Origin: Methanobacterium sp.
GTDB lineage: Archaea; Methanobacteriota; Methanobacteria; Methanobacteriales; Methanobacteriaceae
Length of the DNA: 35,969 nucleotides
Reading direction: 5' to 3'
NCBI GenBank assembly: GCA_019084405.1
Contig: JAHRFX010000052.1
Coordinates: 1 to 35,969 of the forward strand
This document shows, piece by piece, positions 16,556 to 25,960 of this stretch. A program made the position numbers and the translations under genes. The stretch's first letter is position 1; every line of letters begins with the position of its first letter. The notes under the pieces are model-generated. The model was not told the origin of the DNA, did not search any database, and was given only the letters and a program-made list of their open reading frames with translations.

Positions 16556-17911
16556 ATGTCTAAGACAAAAGTCATGGTGGTGGAAGATGAGAGTATAGTG
16601 GCTATTGATATTGGCCAGAGGCTGGAAAGCCTGGGCTATGAAGTAACGGCAACTGTATCCTCGGGAGAAAAAGCTATTGAAAAGGCTCAAGAAACTTCAC
16701 CAGATATAATATTAATGGATATTGTACTTAAAGGTAAAATGGATGGGATTGAAGCGGCTTCTATAATTAGTGAACGTTTTAATATCCCCATTGTATATTT
16801 AACTGCTTATTCTGATGAAAAAACCCTTAAAAGGGCCAAAATTACCGGGCCTTTTGGATACATAATTAAACCTTTTGAAGATAGGGAATTACACAGTGTA
16901 ATTGAAGTAGCTTTATATAAGTATGAAATGGATATCAAACTTAAAAAAAGCGAACAATTGTACCGTATAATGGTTAATTCCATGAATGATATTCTTTTCA
17001 CCCTGGATCTGGATGAAAAATGCACCATGATTTCAGAGCCCCAAGTAAAGCGCTATGGTCTTATTAAAGATCAATTTATAGGTAAAACTCCTTTAGAAAT
17101 ATTTGGTGATGAAGGTAGGATCCATCATGATCACAATCTTAAGGTATTACAGGGAGAAAGTGTAGTTTATGAATGGTCCACCCACTTTACCGGGGAGAAA
17201 TTGTACTTCCAGACTTCAATTTCACCTCTTAAAAATGAAAAAGATGAAATAATTGGTATTGTTGGACTTTTTAGAGATGTTAGTGATTTAAAAGAAGCTA
17301 AAAAAGCTCTTTCATGGGAGCTAAATGTTAATAATTCCCTGGCTGAGCTATCCCAAAAACTTTTAAATCCTATTTCTCTGGAAGAAATATCAAAAAATGT
17401 TTTAAATTATGCTGTGAGTTTGACTGGAAGTCAATTTTGTTTTGTAGGATATGTGGAACCGGGAACTAAAAATCTAAAAAGTTTCAGTGTAACCCCGGAA
17501 TTATATGAAAAGTGCCATGTTAGTGATATATTTTCCACAGAATTCTGTTTCAATGATGTGGGAGAATTATGGGGATGGGTACTGGATAACAAGGAACCAT
17601 TGATGACCAATGACCCCTCTAATGATCCTCGATCTATAGGAACACCCGAAGGTCATGTTAAAATAAATAAATTCCTTTCAGCCCCCGCCATTATGGATGG
17701 GGAGTTGGTGGGGCAAATTGCTCTGGCCAATGCAGAAGAACCCTATCAGGATCATGATTTAGAACTGGTAAAAAGACTGGCCAATCTTTATGCCCTGGCC
17801 GTGCATCGTAAACTTTCAGAAAACAAAATAAAAGCCAGCGAAGAAAAAAACAGGCGTATTGTTGAGAAATTTTTGAAGATAGTCTCCGAAGTGCTGACGG
17901 AAATCAAGTAA
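16556..17911 (+). CDS. REC-PAS-GAF signalling protein without a kinase or DNA-binding domain
   Basis: This is a 451-residue protein from the ATG at 16556; GAGGTGG at 16546-16552 fixes this start over the upstream in-frame ATG at 16544. Residues 1-120 form a receiver domain with acidic residues Glu10/Asp11, phospho-acceptor Asp55 (IILMDIVLKG), the Thr/Ser of YLTAYSD and Lys of IIKPF. Residues 135-250 are a PAS domain (YRIMVNSMNDILFTLDLDE, then SPLKNEKDEIIGIVGLFRDV), and about 265-425 a GAF domain (LSAPAIMDGELVGQIALANA). The last 25 residues are helical, with no HisKA, HATPase or helix-turn-helix. It is probably a phospho-relay or sensor partner of kinases encoded elsewhere. Confidence 0.9.
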   Translation: MSKTKVMVVEDESIVAIDIGQRLESLGYEVTATVSSGEKAIEKAQETSPDIILMDIVLKGKMDGIEAASIISERFNIPIVYLTAYSDEKTLKRAKITGPFGYIIKPFEDRELHSVIEVALYKYEMDIKLKKSEQLYRIMVNSMNDILFTLDLDEKCTMISEPQVKRYGLIKDQFIGKTPLEIFGDEGRIHHDHNLKVLQGESVVYEWSTHFTGEKLYFQTSISPLKNEKDEIIGIVGLFRDVSDLKEAKKALSWELNVNNSLAELSQKLLNPISLEEISKNVLNYAVSLTGSQFCFVGYVEPGTKNLKSFSVTPELYEKCHVSDIFSTEFCFNDVGELWGWVLDNKEPLMTNDPSNDPRSIGTPEGHVKINKFLSAPAIMDGELVGQIALANAEEPYQDHDLELVKRLANLYALAVHRKLSENKIKASEEKNRRIVEKFLKIVSEVLTEIK

Positions 17912-17964
17912 TAATTACTTATATCTTTTTTTAATTTATTTCTTATTTTGGGAGGATTATAATA

Positions 17965-20616
17965 TTGAAGAGTATTCCGGAATTATTAGCTCCTGCTGGA
18001 TCTTTTGAATCTTTAAAATCTGCTATTGAAGCTGGTGCAGATTCTGTTTATCTTTCTGGTGAAAAATTTGGAGCCCGGCAATATGCAGATAATTTCAACC
18101 ACTCTCAACTAGTAGAAGCCGTGGACTATGCTCATCTGCGTAACACCCGGGTCTATGTTACAGTTAATACTTTAATTAAAGAGTCTGAAGCAGAGGATGT
18201 GGCCGAGTATCTGCTAAGCTTATATCATATGGGGGTGGATGCGATTTTAGTTCAGGACCTGGGGGTCCTAAAAATTGCACAGGAAGTTGTTGGTGAATTA
18301 GATTTACACGCATCCACCCAGATGACCATCCATAATGAGGATGGACTTCACTGGGCTGAAAAAAGTGGTTTTAAAAGAGTGGTGTTCTCCCGAGAACTGT
18401 CTCATGATGAAATTACCCGGCTGAAACATGAAACTAGATTGGACCTGGAAGTATTCCTGCATGGGGCACTTTGTTATGGTTACTCTGGCCAATGCCTCTT
18501 ATCTTCTGTAATTGGAGGCAGAAGTGGTAACCGGGGGATTTGCGCCCAGCCCTGTCGAAAGCCTTACCAGCTACTGAAAGGTGAAAAAGACCACTATGGG
18601 CGGCTCATAAATCTTGAAAAAATAAAACTGGATGATGAATACCTGCTCTCCACCCGGGATCTTTCCCTTTATATGAATTTAAAGCAGTTAGTTGAATCAG
18701 GAATCAGATGCTTAAAAATAGAAGGGCGTATGAGGTCCCCGGATTATGTTTTTCTGGTGGTGAGTATTTATCGTAAGGCACTAAACCAGATTAGCCAGGG
18801 TAAATGGAATCCAAACACAGCAGATTTAGAAGTACTTAAACTGGTATTTAATCGTGGTTTTACCTCTGGAAAAATGTTCAATAAAACCGGTGACAAATTC
18901 ATGGGGATGGAAAAGCCCGGTCATCGGGGATTATTTGTAGGGAATGTTTTAAATTATTCAAAGAAAAAAAAAGTAATTAAAGTAGATTTAAAGTCTCAAA
19001 TTCATCCTGGAAAGGGAGATGGTATTTATTTCACCCTTCCCGATAACTCCCCACTAAGGGGTATGGATTTAAATGAAAATCCTATTTTTAAAGGGAAAAA
19101 TATGTTTTTAAAGGTTAATTTTCCAGTTGAAAATGGTTCTAAAGTTTATTTAACTCGAAAAAACAATTTAATAGAAGAATTTAAATCAAATACTGTTCCG
19201 GGAACAAATAGATTCCTCAGGACTGTTAATTTTTCATTCCATCTAGATAAAAAAAATTTCCCGGTTTTAAAAGGAGAATTAGAAAGTGGAGAAATCTCTT
19301 CCAGGGTTACAGGAAAAAAGGCCATGGAGACGGCCATAAAAAAACCACTGCATAATCATCAAATTAGAAATCAGCTACTTAAAACAGGGGATAAACCATT
19401 TGTGGTGAAAATTAAAAATATGGACTATTCCGGGGGTCTTTTTACTCCTTTAAGTGAATTGAATAAACTTAGAAGAGAAGTTCTGGCGGATTTAGAAACA
19501 CAAATCATAGAAAGTTACCGGCCTGCTCCTGAAAAAATTAAAAAGTCTGCTAAAGCCCTGGAAGTATTTAAGAATAGGAATTCGGGTGAAAATATTTCTA
19601 AAACCCCTGTTAAATCAGGATTTTCCCCTTCAAAGCTAAAGGGTGATATCTCATCTCAAGTTAAATTATCAGTTTATGTGGATGAGGTGGAAACCTTAAA
19701 ATCAGCTCTGGAATTAGAAGTAGAGAGGATCTATTTTGAAGCACCGCTACTGTCTCCACCCCAGATAGTGCAAAAGTGTATTATGAAAAGTAAGAGTCCC
19801 TTAATCCAGTATAGTCCGGATAATCTGTTAAATATTTTAAAAGAAGTCCTGTTATTAAGTCAATCATCCCCCACGCAATTAGTCTGGAAGTGGCCCTCCA
19901 TCACCCATCCCGAGCTTTTAAAATTCTTAAAAGGTGTTTTAGAAAAAACCTCAAAAGAAATGGGGATAATGGTATCCCATCCTGGTACGGCGGATTATAT
20001 TCACAAAAAATATCCTGATAGGGCAGTATATGGTTCAGCGGCCCTTAATATTTGGAACAGTTTTAGTTTAAAGCAAGTAACACCCTTATTTTCTACCATT
20101 ACCCTTTCTGGTGAACTTTCTAAAAAGGATCTGGAGGAGCTATGTTCTTCCATAAAAAAAGATAGCTCAGTAGATATGGAACTGGTAGTTCAGGGCAATG
20201 CCGAGTCACTAATAAGTAGAGAAGGTCTAATTAGAGATGATTTACTTAAAAATTTCATCGATAAGAATATCCTTTCAAAAGCCTGCTGGGCCCTGAAAGA
20301 CCAGAAAAACCATGTTTTCCCAGTTAAAATAGGTGCCGATTGTAATACCGTCATTTTAAATTCCGTGGAAAGTTGTCTGGTGGATTATTTGCCTTTTTTA
20401 ATAAAAATAGGGATTAATAATTTCGCATTAGATGCCCGGGGAAAAAGCAGTGCTTACCTGAAAAAGATGGGCGCTTTATATCAGGAAGCATTATCCCGGG
20501 TAAGCTCCCCTGAATTTAAGCATAATATAAAGCAGACTAAAACTAAGATGAAAAAGATCTCCCAGGGCGGTTTAACTTCTGGTAATTTCCTGCGGGGATT
20601 GGGAAAAATGGATTAA
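17965..20616 (+). CDS. Large U32-family protein (possible RNA-modifying enzyme)
   Basis: This 883-residue protein starts with TTG, preceded by GGAGG at 17951-17955. The N-terminal half is a peptidase-U32 TIM barrel: ELLAPAGSFESLKSAIEAGAD at the start and the family signature around residues 160-182 (EVFLHGALCYGYSGQCLLS), followed by RSGNRGICAQPCRKPY. The four conserved Cys suggest an iron-sulfur site. A DUF3656-like beta domain (about 330-400 and later) and a second barrel-like half (about 570-860) follow. Although called peptidases, the bacterial relatives RlhA and TrhP act in RNA hydroxylation. That is the more likely role here, with the substrate unknown. It is larger than the bacterial forms (about 450-650 residues). 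Confidence 0.85.
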   Translation: MKSIPELLAPAGSFESLKSAIEAGADSVYLSGEKFGARQYADNFNHSQLVEAVDYAHLRNTRVYVTVNTLIKESEAEDVAEYLLSLYHMGVDAILVQDLGVLKIAQEVVGELDLHASTQMTIHNEDGLHWAEKSGFKRVVFSRELSHDEITRLKHETRLDLEVFLHGALCYGYSGQCLLSSVIGGRSGNRGICAQPCRKPYQLLKGEKDHYGRLINLEKIKLDDEYLLSTRDLSLYMNLKQLVESGIRCLKIEGRMRSPDYVFLVVSIYRKALNQISQGKWNPNTADLEVLKLVFNRGFTSGKMFNKTGDKFMGMEKPGHRGLFVGNVLNYSKKKKVIKVDLKSQIHPGKGDGIYFTLPDNSPLRGMDLNENPIFKGKNMFLKVNFPVENGSKVYLTRKNNLIEEFKSNTVPGTNRFLRTVNFSFHLDKKNFPVLKGELESGEISSRVTGKKAMETAIKKPLHNHQIRNQLLKTGDKPFVVKIKNMDYSGGLFTPLSELNKLRREVLADLETQIIESYRPAPEKIKKSAKALEVFKNRNSGENISKTPVKSGFSPSKLKGDISSQVKLSVYVDEVETLKSALELEVERIYFEAPLLSPPQIVQKCIMKSKSPLIQYSPDNLLNILKEVLLLSQSSPTQLVWKWPSITHPELLKFLKGVLEKTSKEMGIMVSHPGTADYIHKKYPDRAVYGSAALNIWNSFSLKQVTPLFSTITLSGELSKKDLEELCSSIKKDSSVDMELVVQGNAESLISREGLIRDDLLKNFIDKNILSKACWALKDQKNHVFPVKIGADCNTVILNSVESCLVDYLPFLIKIGINNFALDARGKSSAYLKKMGALYQEALSRVSSPEFKHNIKQTKTKMKKISQGGLTSGNFLRGLGKMD

Positions 20617-20704
20617 GCTGATGAAAGAAAGAGTAAAAAAAAATCTATTTTAAGAATTGGGGCAGGTATAATTTTATATTAAGTAACTATTAAAGGAAAA
20701 AAGC

Positions 20705-22606
20705 ATGGTAAAAAAATTGGATATCACCAGTATTAAAGGGGTTGGCGAACGGATGGCCCAGAAGATTATTTTGAAGCTGGGTGGAGAAGAAGAGCTGGTG
20801 AAGGTTATTGAGAATTATGAAGTAGATCGATTGGCCTCTATTGAAGGAATTAGTCAAAGAAAAGCCATAGAAATTGTAAATGGACTTTTAGGTAATCCTG
20901 CCCAAAAATTTTTAAAAACCGATAGAGCCCAGCAGTTATATGAAGAAATTATAGAAAAAATAATGGAGTACAGTCATACCAGCCATGCCCGCAATAAAAT
21001 TTTACTACTGGCCCCTACACAAAACCAGGAATTAATCCAGAAGCGTCTGGATTTAGTAAATCATTCCCGGAAAATGGTAGCTGGTTTACCTTTAGATAAA
21101 GTTAGCAGCCTTCTTAAAAATTTACACATTCCTAAAGCCTCTAAACCATTTTTTGATCCATCAAAGGCCATTATGGTAGAAAATCAGGAAGATATGGATT
21201 ATCTGGTTGAAATGGGAATTAATCAATATTATCCTTTAATCAGTTATGGGGAGAATAGGGAGATAGAGGAATATGAGATGGTCTTCTATATTTACTCCAG
21301 TGGGGAAATGGAATTAGATGATGCCAGTAATGTTATTATGATATCCATAGAAGCAGATATCATTGAAATTATACCAGAAATGGTATTGAATTTTTTTAAA
21401 GATAATGAGGAAATTTTCAGCCAGGTGCTGGAACTTAGAAAAGTTCTCCACAAAGATAGTGTGCTGGAGGACGTAATGGAAATAATATCCACCTTACAGG
21501 GACTGGATTCCCAGGAAATAGATTTTGATAAGGTGGTTAAGAAGGTCAGGGTAGAGGCAGATGAAGTATTAAAAGAATCCATTAAAAAAGTGGATCTTAA
21601 AGGAGATGAAGTCCTGCACCTTTTAAATCAGGGTTTACCTCCCAAGCTAGAAAAAATATTTGATCAGGTTATCAGGAAAGCCAGGGATCAAATAAAAATT
21701 GAAACTGATGTGGAGTTTGATCCTTTCTTTCCTACTTACCCCCTGGAGATAGACCAGCAAGAAGTAGAAAGAATTAAAAAAAGGGAAATATCCCAACGCC
21801 AAATAGAGTATTTTGATAAAAAGGTTAAAGCTGCAGGTCAACTTTCTTTATTAAAAGAAAAGTCAGAAGAAGAAATTTCAGAAGCCCTGGAATTTGACTA
21901 TGAATTTGCACTGGGTTGCTTTGCCCATTACTACCAGCTGAAAGTGCCGGAGATTGGTGATGAGTTCTCCCTAGAGGGTGCGTTGCACTTAAACCTGGCC
22001 CGGGAAGATAATGTGCAGAGAATAGATTATCATCTTTCTTATCCAGAAAACGTGGCTTTACTTACTGGAGCTAATAGTGGAGGTAAAACCACTTTACTGG
22101 AAACACTGGCTCAGATATCAATTATGACCCAGATGGGACTCCCGGTTAGTGCTAAAAAGGCCCGGGTAAAAATTTTAGATGAGATTTACTTCTTTTCTAA
22201 AAAAAGATCCCTGGATGCCGGTGCATTTGAATCATTCCTTCATACTTTCATGCCCATCGTAATAAAAGATAGTGAAAAATTGATTCTTTTGGATGAATTA
22301 GAGGCTATAACTGAATTAGAAGCAGCAGTAAAGATAATATCCAGTTTTATCGAGTTTATACAAAATTCAAAATCCTATGCAGTTATAGTAACTCATATGG
22401 CCCGGGAACTAATGAAGCATACCACGGTACGGGTGGATGGTATCGAAGCCAGTGGACTGGATGAAGATTATAATTTAATTGTGAATCGTACACCCCGTAT
22501 AAATTATATGGCCCGGAGTACTCCAGAGTTAATCTTAAGGATGATTTACAACCGTTCACAGGGAGATTTAAAGGAAGTATACCGGAAAATGCTGGAGAAG
22601 TTCTAA
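20705..22606 (+). CDS. MutS-family ATPase (archaeal MutS-related, MutS2-like)
   Basis: This 633-residue protein begins with two helix-hairpin-helix elements (ITSIKGVGERMAQKIILKLG and LASIEGISQRKAIEIVNGLL, residues 4-60). A helical lever region with long charged helices follows, then the MutS ATPase domain: Walker A GANSGGKTT near 455-463, the signature region around SLDAGAFESFLHTF and Walker B LILLDELEA near 526-534, then VIVTHMARE. The mismatch-recognition domain I and the Smr nuclease tail are both missing, so it is neither a MutS nor a canonical MutS2. Archaeal members probably act on branched or recombining DNA. It starts 88 bp after the U32 gene. Confidence 0.88.
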   Translation: MVKKLDITSIKGVGERMAQKIILKLGGEEELVKVIENYEVDRLASIEGISQRKAIEIVNGLLGNPAQKFLKTDRAQQLYEEIIEKIMEYSHTSHARNKILLLAPTQNQELIQKRLDLVNHSRKMVAGLPLDKVSSLLKNLHIPKASKPFFDPSKAIMVENQEDMDYLVEMGINQYYPLISYGENREIEEYEMVFYIYSSGEMELDDASNVIMISIEADIIEIIPEMVLNFFKDNEEIFSQVLELRKVLHKDSVLEDVMEIISTLQGLDSQEIDFDKVVKKVRVEADEVLKESIKKVDLKGDEVLHLLNQGLPPKLEKIFDQVIRKARDQIKIETDVEFDPFFPTYPLEIDQQEVERIKKREISQRQIEYFDKKVKAAGQLSLLKEKSEEEISEALEFDYEFALGCFAHYYQLKVPEIGDEFSLEGALHLNLAREDNVQRIDYHLSYPENVALLTGANSGGKTTLLETLAQISIMTQMGLPVSAKKARVKILDEIYFFSKKRSLDAGAFESFLHTFMPIVIKDSEKLILLDELEAITELEAAVKIISSFIEFIQNSKSYAVIVTHMARELMKHTTVRVDGIEASGLDEDYNLIVNRTPRINYMARSTPELILRMIYNRSQGDLKEVYRKMLEKF

Positions 22607-22646
22607 ATGAGTATTTATTGAAATTAAATCATTTTTGAGGGATTGT

Positions 22647-23795
22647 ATGGGATCCATGATGGATTTAAACCAAAAAATAAGCAAACTGAAAAATTTGGAA
22701 GGAAAATTTTCGGAAAATTTTAATAGTATTTTTGAGGTTGATTGTAGTACCGGGACTATGCAGATACCCCCAACTTTTGAATCAAAGATTTGTGATTATT
22801 TTGGAGAAAAAGATGAAAATGGCCATTTAATTGAAGATAAAGCTAAGATATTGGAGCGGATAAAAAATCAAAAAATCGTTAAAATATTTAATAAATGGAC
22901 CAATCAAGGAGCTCTTTTCAATTCGCTAAGAACAGAAAGACCCGGCATGAAAAATAAAAATGAACAAGAAGCCCGGGATAAATTGAAGATACTAATAAGA
23001 GAATCTGAAAGAAATTGTGACTTCTGCCAGGCTAGCATCTACACTCCTGAAGATACTTTTGGACGAATTGAAGGTAAACACTCTATTACTGCGGCTAATG
23101 TAGCCAAGTACGATGCCTGGAGTAGTCTTGTTATTTTCAAAAATCATAACCCCCTCAAATTCAATTTGATAGAATTTTCCGATTATCTGGACACTGGTTT
23201 CAACTGGTTTAAAAAGGTATTCCAGGAGGATGAAAGTTATAAATTTCCTTTTTTTGTTTGGAACTGTTTATACAAGGCCGGTGCATCCCAGATCCATGGA
23301 CATGCTCAGATTTTAATGAGCAAAGATTACCCTTATGCCCGGGTTGAGCATTTTAAAAAGGCCAGTTTAAAGTATCAAGAACAAACCGGAAGGGACTATT
23401 ACCCTGATTGGTATCAGTTGCATTCCACTCTGGGTTTAGCTTTCTCTACAGGAGAATTCCAAGTGGTGGCCAGCCTTACCCCCACCAAAGAGAAAGAGAT
23501 TATAATTTTATCCACTATCAGTCCAGTAGAAAATCAGGTTTTAAAGAATATTATTTATAAAACTTTAAGGTGCTTTATTGATGTTATGGGGGTTCAAAGT
23601 TTTAATCTCTCCATTTCATGTCCCGCTATAGATCAGGAAGATGATACGCCCTATGTGATTAACTTAGTAGATAGGGGAAGCCTTTTTAGGCCTACAGTAG
23701 ACATGGGAGGTATGGAACTTTTTGGAAGTACGGTGGTTGCTGATGACCCCTTTAAGATAATAGAAATCCTTAAAAGATATTTAAATTCATCATAG
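22647..23795 (+). CDS. GalT-like (HIT superfamily) nucleotidyltransferase or phosphorylase
   Basis: This is a 382-residue protein from the ATG at 22647, chosen because GAGGGA lies 4 nt upstream; a TTG at 22635 would overlap that site. Two HIT-like halves are visible. A CDFC pair near residue 126 could bind zinc, as in galactose-1-phosphate uridylyltransferase. The active-site-like motif GASQIHGHAQ near 212-221 resembles the HPHxQ triad, with the second His the likely nucleophile. The C-terminal half has FNLSISCPAIDQEDDTPYVI. Such enzymes move NMP between sugar phosphates or phosphorolyse NDP-sugars. Its place ahead of OtsB, a sugar-nucleotide pyrophosphorylase and OtsA suggests it handles the glucosyl nucleotide for that pathway (inference). 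Confidence 0.75.
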   Translation: MGSMMDLNQKISKLKNLEGKFSENFNSIFEVDCSTGTMQIPPTFESKICDYFGEKDENGHLIEDKAKILERIKNQKIVKIFNKWTNQGALFNSLRTERPGMKNKNEQEARDKLKILIRESERNCDFCQASIYTPEDTFGRIEGKHSITAANVAKYDAWSSLVIFKNHNPLKFNLIEFSDYLDTGFNWFKKVFQEDESYKFPFFVWNCLYKAGASQIHGHAQILMSKDYPYARVEHFKKASLKYQEQTGRDYYPDWYQLHSTLGLAFSTGEFQVVASLTPTKEKEIIILSTISPVENQVLKNIIYKTLRCFIDVMGVQSFNLSISCPAIDQEDDTPYVINLVDRGSLFRPTVDMGGMELFGSTVVADDPFKIIEILKRYLNSS

Positions 23796-23890
23796 TACAT
23801 ATTAGAGCTTGATTAATTTAGCTTTATCCTGAGGCCCCTAATTATGAAAACTGGAATTAACTGGATTATAAATATTTAAAGGTGACTCCC

Positions 23891-24694
23891 ATGCCTCTTT
23901 ATCTTTTTGATCATTTGGAAAAATTAAGAGCATTTAAACATGATAAGAATCTTGCCATTATCAGTGATGTTGATGGCACCATAAGTGAAATAGCCCCTAC
24001 TCCTGAAGAAGCAGTAGTTACTGATCTTATGCGTGATCTTTTAAGCCAGTTAAATGAGAAATTTAAGTTTGTGGGAGTTATTAGTGGAAGATCACTTAGC
24101 AATGTTTCAGAAATGGTAGGGGTAGATGGGATCCTTTACGTAGGAAATCATGGGCTGGAATATTTAAAAAATGGTGAAAAAATCACCGATCCTGATGCGG
24201 AAAAATACCGTTCAAAGATGCAGGAATTATGTAAAGAACTTGAAACTAAAGATCTTTTACAACTTGAAGGTCTAAAATTAGAGGATAAAGGAATTTGTTT
24301 ATGTTTGCATTATCGACAATGCCCCCAAGGTGAAGAGGCGAAGGAAAAAATATGGGACACCCTTAATCAACTATTAGATTCAGATGAATTGAAAATAAGC
24401 TCTGGAAGAAAAATAATAGAAATTAAACCCCCTTTGACTAAGGATAAAGGAACTATATTAGAGAAAATCGTAAAAGAATATGATTTAAAGAAGGTAATCT
24501 ATTTAGGGGATGATATAACTGACTTCGACGCCTTCTCTAAGTTACAAGAATTGAAAAAGAAAAGAGAAATGGAAATAGGGACCATACTAATTTTATCTGT
24601 AGAGATACCCGATTATGTGAAAAACAGCACCCAATATTATGTTAATAGTGTGCAAGAAGTTCAAATATTTTTTAAATGGTTATTGGATCAATAA
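23891..24694 (+). CDS. otsB: Trehalose-6-phosphate phosphatase (OtsB family)
   Basis: This is a 267-residue protein from the ATG at 23891, with AGGTGA 5 nt upstream; the in-frame GTG at 23882 lies inside that site. It is a HAD-superfamily phosphatase: nucleophile motif SDVDGT (Asp26, Asp28), motif II GVISGRSL, a cap domain (about 110-180) with the family-typical EGLKLEDKGICLCLHYR, Lys in RKIIEIKPPLTKDKG, and motif IV YLGDDITDFDAF. It would remove phosphate from trehalose-6-phosphate made by OtsA, encoded three genes downstream. The 96-bp gap before it suggests it may have its own promoter. Confidence 0.92.
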   Translation: MPLYLFDHLEKLRAFKHDKNLAIISDVDGTISEIAPTPEEAVVTDLMRDLLSQLNEKFKFVGVISGRSLSNVSEMVGVDGILYVGNHGLEYLKNGEKITDPDAEKYRSKMQELCKELETKDLLQLEGLKLEDKGICLCLHYRQCPQGEEAKEKIWDTLNQLLDSDELKISSGRKIIEIKPPLTKDKGTILEKIVKEYDLKKVIYLGDDITDFDAFSKLQELKKKREMEIGTILILSVEIPDYVKNSTQYYVNSVQEVQIFFKWLLDQ

Positions 24695-24785
24695 AGAGAC
24701 CATTATAAATATAAAGAGTTAATAAGCCATCTTATTCTTTTTTTTATCAGAGAGTTTATATTCTTTGAAAAACATATTAATTCAC

Positions 24786-25940
24786 ATGATTAAGACCATT
24801 ATTATGGCCGGAGGAAAAGGTAGCCGAATTCTTCCCCTTACAAGTATTCGACCCAAACCAATGATTCCCGTGGCTAACCGGCCCTTAATTCATTATATAA
24901 TAGAAAAATTAAGTATTCATGGATTTAAAGACTTAGTAGTAACTCTAAATTATTTACCACATGAAATTAAAGAGAGTTTGAAAAAGAATTATTCCGACCT
25001 CCATATAAGTTATTCCCAGGAAAAAAGGGCTTTAGGTACCGCTGGTGGGGTCAGGGAATGCAAAAATATAATAGAAGATACTTTTATGGTTTTAAGTGGG
25101 GATGTACTGGTGGATATGGACTGGAATAAATTTTTAAGATTCCACCGAGAAAAAAAAGCACTGGCCAGCATATTATTGATTCCTGTTGAAGACCCCTCTC
25201 ATTTTGGTATTGCGGTTTTAAATGAAAATCAGAAAATAGTGAAATTTTTAGAAAAACCTTTGCCTGAGGAAGTTTTCAGTAAAATTGCTAATGCTGGAGC
25301 CTACATCTTTGAAAAAGAAATATTTGAATACATAGATGAAGAAAAAAAAGAAGTTGATTTTTCCCATGATGTTTTTCCCCGGTTAATTGAGGAACAGGCA
25401 GCGATATATGGCTATACTTACCATGGCTACTGGAATGATGTTGGAAGGCCCAATACATACCTTAAAGCAAATTATGATGTTTTAAATAGAATTATAGGGC
25501 CTGAACCAAGAGGTAAAAAATTAAAAGAAAGATTAGGTATCTATGGGGATATTTGGTGTGGAGATAACGTTTTTTTAGAGGATCCAGATAAGACTCGAAT
25601 CATTGGCCCGGTAGTAATTGGAAATAACTGTATAATTGAGAAGGGGTCTAAAATAGGTCGAAACACTGTTCTGGGAGACAATGTATTTATAGGCCGTAAT
25701 TGTAACATCTCAGGTTCATTGATACTGAATAATTCTACCATTGAATCCAATTCTTACCTTAAAAAATGTATTATTGACACTCAGTGCACTTTAGAGAAAG
25801 GCACTATCATAGAAAGTGGAGTCATATTAGGTAGTTTTGTGGAAACCGGTTCCTTCAGTAAAGTAAAATCAAAAAATAAGGTTAACAGTAAAATTAAAAT
25901 TCCTGCTAATTCTATTATTGATTCATATTATACTTTATAG
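24786..25940 (+). CDS. NDP-sugar pyrophosphorylase with left-handed beta-helix tail
   Basis: This is a 384-residue protein from the ATG at 24786; an upstream TTG at 24765 would add seven residues and neither start has a strong ribosome site. The N-terminal nucleotidyltransferase has MAGGKGSRILPLTSIRPKPM (residues 7-26), the metal Asp in LSGDVLVDMDWNKF and EKPLPEEVFSKIANAGAYIF. The C-terminal third has hexapeptide repeats (IIGPVVIGNNCIIEKGSKIG, then VLGDNVFIG) forming a beta-helix. It makes an NDP-hexose from NTP and hexose-1-phosphate; glucose or mannose specificity cannot be told. The phosphohexomutase-like gene starts 20 bp later, so the two are surely cotranscribed. Confidence 0.9.
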   Translation: MIKTIIMAGGKGSRILPLTSIRPKPMIPVANRPLIHYIIEKLSIHGFKDLVVTLNYLPHEIKESLKKNYSDLHISYSQEKRALGTAGGVRECKNIIEDTFMVLSGDVLVDMDWNKFLRFHREKKALASILLIPVEDPSHFGIAVLNENQKIVKFLEKPLPEEVFSKIANAGAYIFEKEIFEYIDEEKKEVDFSHDVFPRLIEEQAAIYGYTYHGYWNDVGRPNTYLKANYDVLNRIIGPEPRGKKLKERLGIYGDIWCGDNVFLEDPDKTRIIGPVVIGNNCIIEKGSKIGRNTVLGDNVFIGRNCNISGSLILNNSTIESNSYLKKCIIDTQCTLEKGTIIESGVILGSFVETGSFSKVKSKNKVNSKIKIPANSIIDSYYTL

Positions 25941-25960
25941 CATAGTTGAATGAGGTTATT

